64,000 nt of DNA from JBJHBP01 sp050485685 (lineage in GTDB: Bacteria; Pseudomonadota; Gammaproteobacteria; Steroidobacterales; Rariloculaceae). Below are positions 23,627-32,061 of this stretch, piece by piece; position 1 is the stretch's first letter, and the number at the start of each line of letters is the position of its first letter. The notes under the pieces are model-generated. The model was not told the origin of the DNA and made no database searches. It worked only from the letters and a program-made list of their open reading frames with translations. Both the position numbers and the translations under genes were made by a program. The stretch lies in the NCBI GenBank assembly GCA_050485685.1, contig JBJHBW010000005.1, positions 1 through 64,000 of the forward strand. Reading direction: 5' to 3'.

Positions 23627-24460
23627 ATGGCAGGTGACGCATCAGGTTTGGCCGATCGGACAGGGCGTCTTGCCTCTTCAGCCATGTTGTCCATCCTGAT
23701 ACTGGCATTGAGTGCGGGGGCCGTAGCTATCGTGCGCGCGCAGACGGCACCGCTGGTGGCCGCCGCCTCCGACCTGCAGTTCGCGCTGGATGAAGTGGCG
23801 CAGCAGTTCGCCGCTGAAACGGGCGAGAGCGTGCGCCTGACTTTCGGTTCCTCCGGTAACTTTGCAAGGCAGATCGAGCAGGGCGCGCCTTTCGAGATGT
23901 ACCTGTCGGCTGACGAGGAGTTTGTATTCCGTCTTGCCGAAAGGGGGCACGCGCGCGACCGCGGTACGCTGTACGCAATCGGACGAATCGTGCTGTTCAC
24001 GCCTCACGGATCGGCAATCGAAATCGAGAAGGGGATGTCCGGCATCGCCGCGGCTCTGGACAGTGGCACTATCCGACGCTTCGCGATCGCCAATCCCGAG
24101 CACGCACCCTACGGCCGTGCCGCTGAGCAGGCGCTGCGCAGCGCCGGTCTCTGGGAACGAATCAGGCCGCAGCTCGTGTTCGGCGAGAACGTGAGTCAGG
24201 CCGCGCAGTTCGCGGTCACCGGCAACAGTCAGGGCGGCATTGTCGCGTACTCGCTGGTGCTGGCTCCCAGTGTGCGCGAGCGCGGCCGCTTCGCACTGCT
24301 ACCGGAGGATCTGCACGAGCCGCTGCGCCAGCGCATGGTGCTGACGCGCCGCGCGACCCCGGCGGCGGAACGCTTCTATGAGTACGTGCAATCCGAGCCC
24401 GCGCGCGAGATCATGCGCCGCTACGGCTTTATCTTGCCTGGTGAACAGGCTCACCCGTAA
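23627..24460 (+). CDS. modA: Molybdate ABC transporter substrate-binding protein
   Basis: Periplasmic oxyanion-binding protein of the ModA family. An export signal (MLSILILALSAGAVAIVRAQ) precedes VAAASDLQFALDEVAQQF and FGSSGNFARQIEQGAPFEMYLSADEEF, the canonical ModA opening that supplies oxyanion-contacting serines. It ends with YGFILPG as in other ModA proteins. The start is uncertain: 23627 or the ATG at 23684 directly before the hydrophobic stretch; neither has a clear ribosome binding site. modB follows 12 bp downstream. No modE and no molybdenum-cofactor riboswitch were recognised upstream. Tungstate cannot be excluded as a substrate. Confidence 0.93.
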   Translation: MAGDASGLADRTGRLASSAMLSILILALSAGAVAIVRAQTAPLVAAASDLQFALDEVAQQFAAETGESVRLTFGSSGNFARQIEQGAPFEMYLSADEEFVFRLAERGHARDRGTLYAIGRIVLFTPHGSAIEIEKGMSGIAAALDSGTIRRFAIANPEHAPYGRAAEQALRSAGLWERIRPQLVFGENVSQAAQFAVTGNSQGGIVAYSLVLAPSVRERGRFALLPEDLHEPLRQRMVLTRRATPAAERFYEYVQSEPAREIMRRYGFILPGEQAHP

Positions 24461-24472
24461 ACCACATCGCTC

Positions 24473-25144
24473 ATGGACTGGACTGCATTCCGACTTTCCA
24501 TAGAGCTCGGCCTGATCACCGTGCTCGTGCTGATGCCGCTGGCTATCATCGCCGGCCGTGCACTCGCGTATTACCGGTTTCATGGCAAGGGCTTCGCGGA
24601 GGCGCTGGTTGCGCTGCCGCTGCTGCTGCCGCCTACGGTCGTCGGCTTCTACCTGCTTGTGGCTTTCGGCAGCGGGAGTCCGCTGGGTCGCGGTTTCGAA
24701 TGGCTGACCGGTGAACTGCTCGCGTTCTCGTTTCAGGGCCTGGTGCTGGCATCGGTGCTCGTGAACATTCCGTTTGCCGTGCAGCCCGTGCAGCGTGCGT
24801 TCGAGTCTATTCCTTTGGCGGTCCGGGAAGCGGCGGCCGTCAGCGGCATGAGTCCATGGCGCGCGTTTATGGTCGTGGAGCTGCCGCTGGCCTGGCCGGG
24901 CATTGTCACCGGCCTGGTGCTGACATTCGCGCATACGCTGGGAGAGTTTGGCGTGGTGCTGATGGTCGGCGGTTCGATTCCGGGCGAGACCAGAACGATC
25001 GCAATCGCCATCTACGATCGCGTGCAGGCATTCGATGACCATGCCGCGGGGATCATGGCGGCGACGCTGTTGGTGATTTCGGTCGTTGCGCTGGGCGTAA
25101 CCAATACGCTGGCGCGCCGGTACGGGCGCCGATATGGTGAGTAA
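24473..25144 (+). CDS. modB: Molybdate ABC transporter permease
   Basis: Inner-membrane permease of the molybdate importer, 223 residues with several hydrophobic helices. The cytoplasmic coupling loop EAAAVSGMSPWRAFMVVELPLAWPG is the EAA motif that docks on ModC. GEFGVVLMVGGSIPGETRT is highly typical of ModB. It sits 12 bp after modA, and its 3' end overlaps modC by 11 bp, so the three genes are one transcription unit. Confidence 0.95.
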   Translation: MDWTAFRLSIELGLITVLVLMPLAIIAGRALAYYRFHGKGFAEALVALPLLLPPTVVGFYLLVAFGSGSPLGRGFEWLTGELLAFSFQGLVLASVLVNIPFAVQPVQRAFESIPLAVREAAAVSGMSPWRAFMVVELPLAWPGIVTGLVLTFAHTLGEFGVVLMVGGSIPGETRTIAIAIYDRVQAFDDHAAGIMAATLLVISVVALGVTNTLARRYGRRYGE

Positions 25145-26303
25145 CGACACGCCCCCGCGCGATCCTGTTACCACGACCGGAAACAGTGCCGGTACGGGAC
25201 TCGGAACGGAACTCCGGTCGGGCCTCAGCGTCGCACTTCGTCAGGCGACACCGATCCCGCTGGACCTTTCCTTTGAGTGCGTGCCGGGCGAGGTGGTCGC
25301 GCTGTTCGGCCCCTCAGGGAGTGGCAAGAGCACCACCCTGCGTGCCATCGCCGGGCTTCACCGTCCGCAGCAGGGACGGATTACCTGCAACGGAGAAATC
25401 TGGTTCGATACTGCCCGCGGCATCAACCTTGCGCCGCACCGTCGTGCTGTCGGGCTGGTGTTCCAGGAATACGCGCTGTTCCCGCATCGCGACGCGCTGG
25501 GTAATGTCACCGCGGCGCTCAGTCACAGACCGCGCGCGTCGCGTGTCGAACGGGCACAGCAACTGCTCGCACTGGTGCATCTGGACGGGCTGGCCCGTCG
25601 CCATCCGGCGGAGCTGTCCGGCGGTCAACGCCAGCGGCTTGCACTGGCACGCGCGCTCGCGCGCGATCCGGCCGTTCTGCTGCTGGACGAGCCGTTCGCC
25701 GCGGTCGACCGGACCTTGCGCGCGAGCCTGCATGCCGAACTGGAAAACCTGCGCAAGCGCGTGCGCATACCGATGATTCTGGTCACCCATGACTTCGATG
25801 AGGTGGCGAGACTTGCCGATCGTCTGGTTGTCATCGAGCAAGGGCGCATGGTCGCGTCCGGCCCGGTTGCCGAGCTTGCGGCACGCGGCGACATCGCCGA
25901 GCTGGCCGCCTGGCATGAACCGGCCAGCCTGTTCGATGCACAGATCGAGTCGCATGATGACGAACGTCGGCTGACCCGCCTGGCATTCAGCGGCGGTACG
26001 CTCTGGGCGCCGTTGAACGAACTTGCCTCCGGCACGCACATACGCGTGCAGATTGCGGCGCGTGAGGTATCAATAGCGCTGAACGCGCCGGAGAGCGTCA
26101 GTGTGCATAACGTATTGAAAGGCACGGTAGTGGATGTGACGCCCGCCAGGGATCAGGCGCTGGTGCTGGTCAGGGTCGGGGTCGGGGGTGCGACGGTGCT
26201 TGCGCAGGTGACGCACGATGCGGCTACCAGACTTGCACTGGAGGCGGGACGGACCGTCTACACAATGATCAAGTCAGTCGCGGTACTGAGACCGGGAGAG
26301 TGA
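25134..26303 (+). CDS. modC: Molybdate ABC transporter ATPase with TOBE domain
   Basis: ATP-hydrolysing subunit of the molybdate importer. It has Walker A GPSGSGKSTT, signature LSGGQRQRLALARAL, Walker B VLLLDEPFAAVD and the switch histidine in ILVTHDFDEV. The C-terminal third is a TOBE/MOP domain (HNVLKGTVVDVTPARDQALVLVRVG) that binds oxyanion in this family. The 389 residues are slightly longer than average because of about 25 extra N-terminal residues; a start further in is possible. It overlaps modB by 11 bp. Confidence 0.94.
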   Translation: MVSNDTPPRDPVTTTGNSAGTGLGTELRSGLSVALRQATPIPLDLSFECVPGEVVALFGPSGSGKSTTLRAIAGLHRPQQGRITCNGEIWFDTARGINLAPHRRAVGLVFQEYALFPHRDALGNVTAALSHRPRASRVERAQQLLALVHLDGLARRHPAELSGGQRQRLALARALARDPAVLLLDEPFAAVDRTLRASLHAELENLRKRVRIPMILVTHDFDEVARLADRLVVIEQGRMVASGPVAELAARGDIAELAAWHEPASLFDAQIESHDDERRLTRLAFSGGTLWAPLNELASGTHIRVQIAAREVSIALNAPESVSVHNVLKGTVVDVTPARDQALVLVRVGVGGATVLAQVTHDAATRLALEAGRTVYTMIKSVAVLRPGE

Positions 26304-26312
26304 TCAGGCAAA

Positions 26313-26350
26313 CCATCGCCGACAGACAAGATGTTGTCTGCCGGCGATGG
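26313..26350 (+). terminator. Strong hairpin between convergent modC and MBL-fold genes
   Basis: CCATCGCCG and CAGACAA pair with TTGTCTG and CGGCGATGG around a GATG loop, 16 bp of stem with one mismatch. It lies between two convergent genes but lacks a T-tract on either strand, so it may act as a bidirectional RNA-stabilising or rho-assisted end rather than a classical terminator. Confidence 0.6.
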
Positions 26351-26366
26351 AGTTCTCATGCTGAAG

Positions 26367-27857
26367 CTACTGACTGGCAGTCCGGCGCATATCCATCGCC
26401 GCTTCCACGTCGGCCCGCGTCTGCGGTTCAGCGGAAGCGTGAACGTTGATGAAACGCTCGTAATCCAGCCCGAGCCTGTCCAGCGCCGCCACCAGCGCCT
26501 GTACATGGTCGTTTGCCGGCTGACCCGGAATCACCGAGAAGTCACCCTGAAACAGCACTCTTTCTTCAGGAAAGTAGGCGACCAGCAGGGCGTCGGAGTG
26601 CGGTGCAGGATAGATGTGATAGAACTCCACGGTACGTGTGCCATCAGAGAATGAGCGCATGTCACCGACGGACTCGATCCTGGGAATCCGCGGATTGCGC
26701 GCGAGGGCATCGTCGAGCAGCGTGCGCGGCGTGCCGAACGCACGCTCGAAGAACTCGCGCCCGTTTTCGTGGGTGATGATCGCGGCCCCTTCGGCAACCA
26801 GAACGGGAATTCCGGCGGTGTGGTCGGCGTGCGGGTGTGTGGCCATCACGTAACGGATGGGCTTGCCCGGGAACTGCCGCTTGATCTCGTCGACATAAGC
26901 CTGAGCGCGCGCCTGGTTCTGACCGGCTTCCAGCATCATGATGTGATCACTGAACTCGACGATCAGGGAGTCGTAGCTGAAGCCGCTGGTCGTGTAGCGG
27001 TACAGGCCCTGTCCGAGGCGTTCTACGGAAATGTCGAAACCGGGGGCTGCGCCGCCACCGAATCCGCCGCCACCACCGGGGCCCTGCTGCGGGGGTGCAG
27101 GTGCGATCGAGGCGGGATCAGCCGGGTTTGCTCTGGCGTCGGCGACATGAACCTCAAAGAACGGCAGCCCGCCGCGAGTCTGCACGATGCGGGTGGGGGC
27201 CATGGTGCCGTTGAAGTCCATCCAGTCCTTGTAGTCAGCGACGATATGCATATCGCCCATGATGTTCTCGCCCAGCCACGTCTCCACGCGTTCGATGAGG
27301 TTCTGGTCGTTGACGTAGGCGTTGATCCTGTAGCTGGCACCGGACGGCGCCTGTACAGCCGGGCTCCAGCTGAGGACGGTGTAGGACTGGCCGTCCATGA
27401 TCGCGCGGGTTGCGACCGTGTCACGCTCGGCGGCCCCTCGCAGGAACCCCCAGGGCGTGATGTAGAACTCCAGCGAACCTCCCCAGGGTTGCGAAAGGTC
27501 GGCCTGCGCCGAAGTGACCTGCTGGAAAAAGCGACCCGGGTTCAACGCCGTGGAAGCGCCGCCGGCAATGTTCACGGTTTCGCCCGTATGGCGTGAGGCC
27601 GGCGTCTCAAGATCGATGATGCGCACATAGTTGTGGATTGGCCGCATCGGATCGTGCATGCCGTAGCAGATCATCTGCGCGGCATTCGCGCCGCACTGCT
27701 GGAACGCGACGTCGCGCGCAGAGCCCCTGTAGGTGATCGATTGAACGTCACCCAGGGCGCGCTGCGCGTTCGCTATTACGCTACCGGCATCCTGCGCTGC
27801 CGCAGTCCCCCAGCACAACGCGGCGCCCAGGGCAGCCAGCGTAAATTTCCTTATCAT
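26367..27857 (-). CDS. Secreted MBL-fold metallo-hydrolase
   Basis: Exported metallo-beta-lactamase-fold hydrolase of 496 residues. A signal peptide (FTLAALGAALCWGTAAAQ) is followed by about 250 residues without a recognised domain, then the MBL fold with the zinc motif HPHADHTAG and a downstream metal aspartate in VLFQGDFS. A Gly/Pro-rich linker (PPQQGPGGGGGFGGG) separates the halves. The substrate is unknown; nothing indicates beta-lactam hydrolysis. The ATG has AAGGAG upstream. The NTF2-like secreted protein gene lies just upstream on the same strand and is probably cotranscribed. Confidence 0.85.
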   Translation of the reverse strand: MIRKFTLAALGAALCWGTAAAQDAGSVIANAQRALGDVQSITYRGSARDVAFQQCGANAAQMICYGMHDPMRPIHNYVRIIDLETPASRHTGETVNIAGGASTALNPGRFFQQVTSAQADLSQPWGGSLEFYITPWGFLRGAAERDTVATRAIMDGQSYTVLSWSPAVQAPSGASYRINAYVNDQNLIERVETWLGENIMGDMHIVADYKDWMDFNGTMAPTRIVQTRGGLPFFEVHVADARANPADPASIAPAPPQQGPGGGGGFGGGAAPGFDISVERLGQGLYRYTTSGFSYDSLIVEFSDHIMMLEAGQNQARAQAYVDEIKRQFPGKPIRYVMATHPHADHTAGIPVLVAEGAAIITHENGREFFERAFGTPRTLLDDALARNPRIPRIESVGDMRSFSDGTRTVEFYHIYPAPHSDALLVAYFPEERVLFQGDFSVIPGQPANDHVQALVAALDRLGLDYERFINVHASAEPQTRADVEAAMDMRRTASQ

Positions 27858-27885
27858 CTTTGTTCTCTCCTTTTCGTTCCGCAGC

Positions 27886-28314
27886 TCAACGGTGTTCGCG
27901 TGGATAGTAGGTGTCGTCGAAACGATTCGGCGGACGTCCGTCCGTGCTGACGTAGCGACGCGAGATCAGCCAACGTCCGTCACGTTTCACGAACTCACTG
28001 TATTCCCGGCCCTGCTCATAAACGCCGGGCCTCTCACCAATCCCTTCGTTCATGATACCCGTCCAGATCACATGGGCGGTGGCCGTGTCGCCATTTATTT
28101 CGGTGAAGTAGTCGGCCAGCTCATGGCCGGCGCCGCGTGAGAGATCGTCGTAGTAGAGTGTAAGCAGATCCTGAATCTGGATGCGGTCCAGCAGCGTCTC
28201 CATCGTGACCATCTGGTGCTGGGCCGGGCCGGACATCGGCATCAGGGCAAGCACAGCTGTGGCCGCGCAGGCGTGCACGAAGTGGCGCGGGTCGATTCGG
28301 GTCAACGTGGACAT
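27886..28314 (-). CDS. Secreted SnoaL/NTF2-like protein, apparently shortened
   Basis: Small exported protein of about 142 residues. An N-terminal hydrophobic segment (HACAATAVLALMPMSGPAQ) precedes an NTF2/SnoaL-like opening (METLLDRIQIQDLLTLYYDDLSRG) and ending (EYSEFVKRDGRWLISRRYV). Between them the text runs from ADYFTE straight to INGDTATAHVIWTG. In related proteins a longer central segment normally separates these parts, so roughly 40-50 residues seem deleted in frame. Start 28314 has GGAG 8 nt upstream. It lies 28 bp before the MBL-fold gene. Whether the protein still folds as NTF2 is uncertain. Confidence 0.75.
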   Translation of the reverse strand: MSTLTRIDPRHFVHACAATAVLALMPMSGPAQHQMVTMETLLDRIQIQDLLTLYYDDLSRGAGHELADYFTEINGDTATAHVIWTGIMNEGIGERPGVYEQGREYSEFVKRDGRWLISRRYVSTDGRPPNRFDDTYYPREHR

Positions 28315-28455
28315 ACAGGCTTCTCCGTCGCTGTTTGCTGCTGTCTGGGCCCCTGGAACGATGTTACAGGGATTGTCTTGTGACACAAGTTGAAGCCCGG
28401 CAGAGCGGCCCTGAACGGGCCGGCACCCGAATCTGGCGTTTGCCAGCGACAGGAG

Positions 28456-29037
28456 CTAGCGCCACCTCGGACCGACGATCCAGGCGACAAGGCTCCAGCG
28501 GATGCCGCGCGTAACCGGCGTGACCCGATGGGCGACAAATCCGGGAAACGCGATCAGTGTGCCTCTGGCCCGGTCCGTGCGGTACGGCTGACGGTCGAAC
28601 AGCAGCTCCAGATCGCCGCCGTCGTAGTCTTCCGATGCCGACAGCTGTATGGATATGGAGATCTTGCGCAACGGGACGAGTCTGCCGAAATCGGTGTGCC
28701 AGTCGTAGAAGCCGCGATCGCTGCTGTCGTAGCGGGCAAGCTGAATGTTGCCTTCTATGCCGTTAATGTCTGCGCCAAAGAATCGTTTGTTACATTCCAC
28801 GGCAGCATCCCAGACGCGCTCGTACAGCCAATGATAACGGGGTTCATTGCGCAGGAAGGCGATCCGGGATCTGCGCACCTCGGTATCGGCGGCGCCGGCT
28901 CCCAGCCCGCCTTGCGCGAGCAGGGCAGCGTGATCGGCGATCAGCTGCTGCATCTCGCTGTCGCTGAGAAAGCCGCCGGTGCTGACGACGAACTGAAACG
29001 GCGGGGCGCCAGAATCAGGGGCGGGATCGGGTGGCAT
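28456..29037 (-). CDS. 2-oxoglutarate/Fe(II)-dependent dioxygenase
   Basis: Predicted prolyl-4-hydroxylase-like oxygenase of about 193 residues. The iron facial triad is visible as WHTDFG (His and Asp) and FVAHRVTP (His), with a following arginine in TRGIRWS that would bind 2-oxoglutarate. The core DYDGGDLELLF is typical of PKHD-type hydroxylases such as PiuC. The ATG at 29037 lies inside the 3' end of the phosphoribosyltransferase gene, and a TTG at 29046 is an alternative start, so the two genes are coupled. The substrate is unknown. Confidence 0.85.
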   Translation of the reverse strand: MPPDPAPDSGAPPFQFVVSTGGFLSDSEMQQLIADHAALLAQGGLGAGAADTEVRRSRIAFLRNEPRYHWLYERVWDAAVECNKRFFGADINGIEGNIQLARYDSSDRGFYDWHTDFGRLVPLRKISISIQLSASEDYDGGDLELLFDRQPYRTDRARGTLIAFPGFVAHRVTPVTRGIRWSLVAWIVGPRWR

Positions 29038-29659
29038 TGTCGTCAATGTTGAGTCTGCTGAAGCGGATAACGCGCTCCAGTTGCTGTGGACTCAACGTCA
29101 GCTCGTGTCGCGCTTTCAGGCCTTCAGCAATGGCTTCGCGCGTCTGCGGTGGCGGATCCATCTGGCGAATGAACTGGCCGGCATCCTCGACGACGGCCCA
29201 CGGGTACAGCAGCCAGCGCCATTCGCGGATGATTTCGGCTTTGAAATCGGCGCTGCAGGTAGTGTTGGTTTTCTCGTGCAGCACAGCCGTGTGCAGTGAC
29301 GCCGGCGCCTGCTCGTGAAGGTAGGGCAGCGCTGCTTCCAGAGTTCTGCCGCTGTCGTTGACATCGTCAACGAGCAGAACATTGAGACCTGCGATGTCGC
29401 CATTCAATGGATACTCGACCTTCGCCCCGCCGCCTGAGCGGGCGCCGGCTTCGTAGTGACGCACCTTGATGCTGAGCAGTCGCGAAACGTTGAGAAAGTC
29501 GCAGAGGAAACGCGCGGGCATGAATCCGCCGCGTGCGACGGCGACAATGGTGTCGACTTTCACGCCGGCGGCGTCGATCGCCTGCGCCACACGGTCGCAG
29601 GCTTCGACGACTTCATCCAGGCCGATCAGCCGAACACGCATCACCGGGGTGTCAGTCAC
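29015..29659 (-). CDS. Phosphoribosyltransferase (type I PRTase fold)
   Basis: Predicted purine or xanthine phosphoribosyltransferase-like enzyme of 214 residues. The PRPP-binding motif is VLLVDDVNDSGRT, preceded by VAVARGGFMPARFL, typical of the hypoxanthine/xanthine-guanine branch. The start appears to be GTG at 29659; an in-frame ATG lies at 29641. The C-terminal 70 residues (EGLKARHELTLSPQQLERVIRFSRL) are additional to the core and of unknown role. It overlaps the downstream dioxygenase gene. The exact base cannot be inferred. Confidence 0.85.
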   Translation of the reverse strand: MTDTPVMRVRLIGLDEVVEACDRVAQAIDAAGVKVDTIVAVARGGFMPARFLCDFLNVSRLLSIKVRHYEAGARSGGGAKVEYPLNGDIAGLNVLLVDDVNDSGRTLEAALPYLHEQAPASLHTAVLHEKTNTTCSADFKAEIIREWRWLLYPWAVVEDAGQFIRQMDPPPQTREAIAEGLKARHELTLSPQQLERVIRFSRLNIDDNATRSRP

Positions 29660-29695
29660 CTTTGATCATCTGCACCCGGTTGCGCGCCTGTCCGT

Positions 29696-29887
29696 TCAGA
29701 TCGGGCAACTCATGTCCTGGCCGCAGCACATCGGCGACTTGACCTTGCCATCGCCATTCGGACACTTGGAAATCGCGACCTTGGCGCCGTCGTCTTTCGT
29801 CAATGAATCATGAACCAGTGCCGCGCCGCACTTGGCGCAGGTCATGTTCACACTCATGCCGCATTTTTCGCAGGTATAGGTAGCCAT
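29696..29887 (-). CDS. Small conserved zinc-ribbon protein
   Basis: A 63-residue cysteine-rich protein, MATYTCEKCGMSVNMTCAKC at the N-terminus and MCCGQDMSC near the end, giving two CxxC pairs plus further cysteines suited to zinc. The sequence is recognisable as a widespread uncharacterised small protein. It has an AGGA-type ribosome binding site and sits between the phosphoribosyltransferase and aldo/keto reductase genes on the same strand. Function unknown. Confidence 0.8.
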   Translation of the reverse strand: MATYTCEKCGMSVNMTCAKCGAALVHDSLTKDDGAKVAISKCPNGDGKVKSPMCCGQDMSCPI

Positions 29888-29978
29888 CAGTAACGTCCTG
29901 TTTGTTGTCCAGGGGGCATATGCTCTCGCGCTTGGCGGCAGAGCTCAAGTGGTGTTGCGGGATCAGGCTGCTGCAGGT

Positions 29979-30917
29979 CTAGTTGGCTGCCGCGGGAAAG
30001 CGCCTGTCGGCTTCCTTGAACAGGTCGGGCGGCAATGACCCTTTTGCGGCTGTCTGCACGTTCTGCCGCAGGTGATCCAGCGAAGCGGTGCCGACGATGG
30101 TTGTCGCCATATGCGGATTGCTCAGAGTGAATCGCAGCATGAATTCCATGACCGACATTCCGTTCAGCAGGTCGCCGGCCTCCGTTTCCTGCCACAGGCG
30201 TCGGCGCGCACGGAAGGCGTCCCTGAGCATTTCCGGATACTCGTCTATCAGCGATTCGTCCTTGATCATGACACCCCGCGAGACGCCGCCGCGTATCACG
30301 ATGCCGGCGCCACTTTCGGCAGCCTCTCGGATCAGGGCTTCGTGCTCGCGCTCGAGCAGGGAGTAGGGGATCTGAAACACGTCGAACACGCCCATGGCGA
30401 TATGTTCGGCAAGCTCGGGAATCGTTCCTGACATGCCGATGAAGCGGACCTTGCCCTCGTCCTGCAGTGCGCGCAGCTCGGCAATGCTGTCGTCTGCCTG
30501 AAGGGTGCTGCGCGAGGGACTCAAGTGAAACTGCACCACGTCCAGGTAATCCGTGCGCATGCGTTTCAGGCTCTGTTCGACAACGGCGCGAATGTTGTCG
30601 CGTGTGAAGCTGTGGGGTTTTCGGTCCCTGAAAGCGACCTCGGCCGGTTCCAGCGGGCAGCCGCACTTGCTGGCCAGGTGAAATTCGCTGCGGCGGTTGG
30701 CGATATGGCGCCCGATCAGCTCCTCGGAGTAGCCGTAGTCGGGCGATGTGTCTATGTAGTTGATGCCGTGGTCGAGGACTGCGTTGAGCAGTGCGCTGGC
30801 TTCGGCTGGAGACAGGCGCGGAAAGTGTTCGAATCCGCGCAGCTCCATTGCGCCATAGCCGAGTTTCGTGACCTCAAGCCCGGTGCGACCAAGGGTTGCG
30901 GTGGGTAGCTGACTCAT
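29979..30917 (-). CDS. Aldo/keto reductase
   Basis: NADPH-dependent carbonyl reductase of 312 residues. It starts LGRTGLEVTKLGYGAMELRG and carries the catalytic tetrad region as YIDTSPDYG (Asp, Tyr), LASKCG (Lys) and VVQFHLSP (His). The C-terminal part carries the cofactor region LSNPHMATTIVGTASLDHL. Length and motif order are normal for the family. The physiological substrate is unknown. It lies about 37 bp from the divergently unrelated esterase gene on the same strand. Confidence 0.92.
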   Translation of the reverse strand: MSQLPTATLGRTGLEVTKLGYGAMELRGFEHFPRLSPAEASALLNAVLDHGINYIDTSPDYGYSEELIGRHIANRRSEFHLASKCGCPLEPAEVAFRDRKPHSFTRDNIRAVVEQSLKRMRTDYLDVVQFHLSPSRSTLQADDSIAELRALQDEGKVRFIGMSGTIPELAEHIAMGVFDVFQIPYSLLEREHEALIREAAESGAGIVIRGGVSRGVMIKDESLIDEYPEMLRDAFRARRRLWQETEAGDLLNGMSVMEFMLRFTLSNPHMATTIVGTASLDHLRQNVQTAAKGSLPPDLFKEADRRFPAAAN

Positions 30918-30954
30918 GTGCCCGGTGGACGGTCTTTTATCCGACAGCCAGTCG

Positions 30955-31980
30955 TCAGCGCTTCAGATGGCGGCTGAAAAACGGCAGCACGCTTTCCTCG
31001 AAGCGCCACTCGATACGGTTAATGTGATCGCCCTCGTAGGTTTCCCAAGTGTGGTCGACGCCGTAGCGGGTCATCATTTCGCTCAGCACACGATTGGCGC
31101 CGATCAGACCGTCCTGTTCGCCGATATCGATCATGATTGCCGTCATTTTCTGAAGGGCACTCGCGTAACCGGGCAGCATCGCGTGCGGGGAGTTTGCGGC
31201 AAAACGTGCCGCGATCTCCGGGACGACCTCTCCATTTCTGGTCGGAAGGTCCATGTAGAATGGCGGATTGTCGGGATTCGGCGACCATGCGGACGTGACG
31301 GCGAACGTGCGAAGCACCCCGCGGTTCAGGTCCTCTTCGCTGCGGATCCGCTCAAGCTCCGCGGCCCGCTCTCCGCCCTGCGGTGCGTACTCGTTCAGGC
31401 AGCAGGCACTGAGCGAATACAGAGAGGAAAACACTTCCGGCCTGCGCATGCCGATCAGCCAGACACCATAGCCGCCCATGGAATGGCCGGCAAGGCCTCG
31501 GGATTCGCGCTCCGGAATCGTCCGGTAGTTGCCGTCGATATACGCAACCAGGTCGTCAGCGACGAAGTCCGTCCAGTTACCGGTGGCGACGGAGTTCGCG
31601 TACATGCAGCCCATGTACTCGTTCATGCAGTTGGGCATGACGACGATCATTTCCGCCGACGCGCCTGAAGCCATGGCCCGGTCTGCTGCACCGCGCCCAT
31701 CCCAGGTCGGGTTCTCGCCGAACCAGTTCAGGTCGCTGCCGCCATAGCCGTGCAGGACGTACAGCACCGGATAGCGGCGGTCGGGTTCATTCGCATAGCC
31801 GGGTGGCAGATAAATGGAGACTTCAGGACTGTCGGTATGACCGCGCAGGTTGCCTTGCAGTGAGGGTCCGAACACATTGACGCGCTCGACCGTTCCGCCT
31901 GTCTGGGCACTGGCCGTTGTCACCAGCAGTGCGGCCCACACGCCGATCAGCATTGCGCTTGTGATGATGCCAGGCTTCAT
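30955..31980 (-). CDS. Secreted alpha/beta-hydrolase, esterase D/feruloyl-esterase-like
   Basis: Exported serine esterase of 341 residues. A signal peptide (MLIGVWAALLVTTASAQ) is followed by YLPPGYANEPDRRYPVLYVLHGYGG, the nucleophile elbow GHSMGGYG, and a late histidine in EGDHINRIEWRF. The fold is shared by enterochelin esterases, feruloyl esterases and S-formylglutathione hydrolase; signal and overall shape favour the extracytoplasmic group. Start at 31980 has a GAGGGGG ribosome binding site. The substrate is unknown. Confidence 0.87.
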   Translation of the reverse strand: MKPGIITSAMLIGVWAALLVTTASAQTGGTVERVNVFGPSLQGNLRGHTDSPEVSIYLPPGYANEPDRRYPVLYVLHGYGGSDLNWFGENPTWDGRGAADRAMASGASAEMIVVMPNCMNEYMGCMYANSVATGNWTDFVADDLVAYIDGNYRTIPERESRGLAGHSMGGYGVWLIGMRRPEVFSSLYSLSACCLNEYAPQGGERAAELERIRSEEDLNRGVLRTFAVTSAWSPNPDNPPFYMDLPTRNGEVVPEIAARFAANSPHAMLPGYASALQKMTAIMIDIGEQDGLIGANRVLSEMMTRYGVDHTWETYEGDHINRIEWRFEESVLPFFSRHLKR

Positions 31981-32061
31981 GATTCCCCCTCGGATTCTCT
32001 GCCCGCCGCAACCATCCGTGCCTGCATGTGCACGGACGCTATTCAGTTGTGTTCCCGGAAC

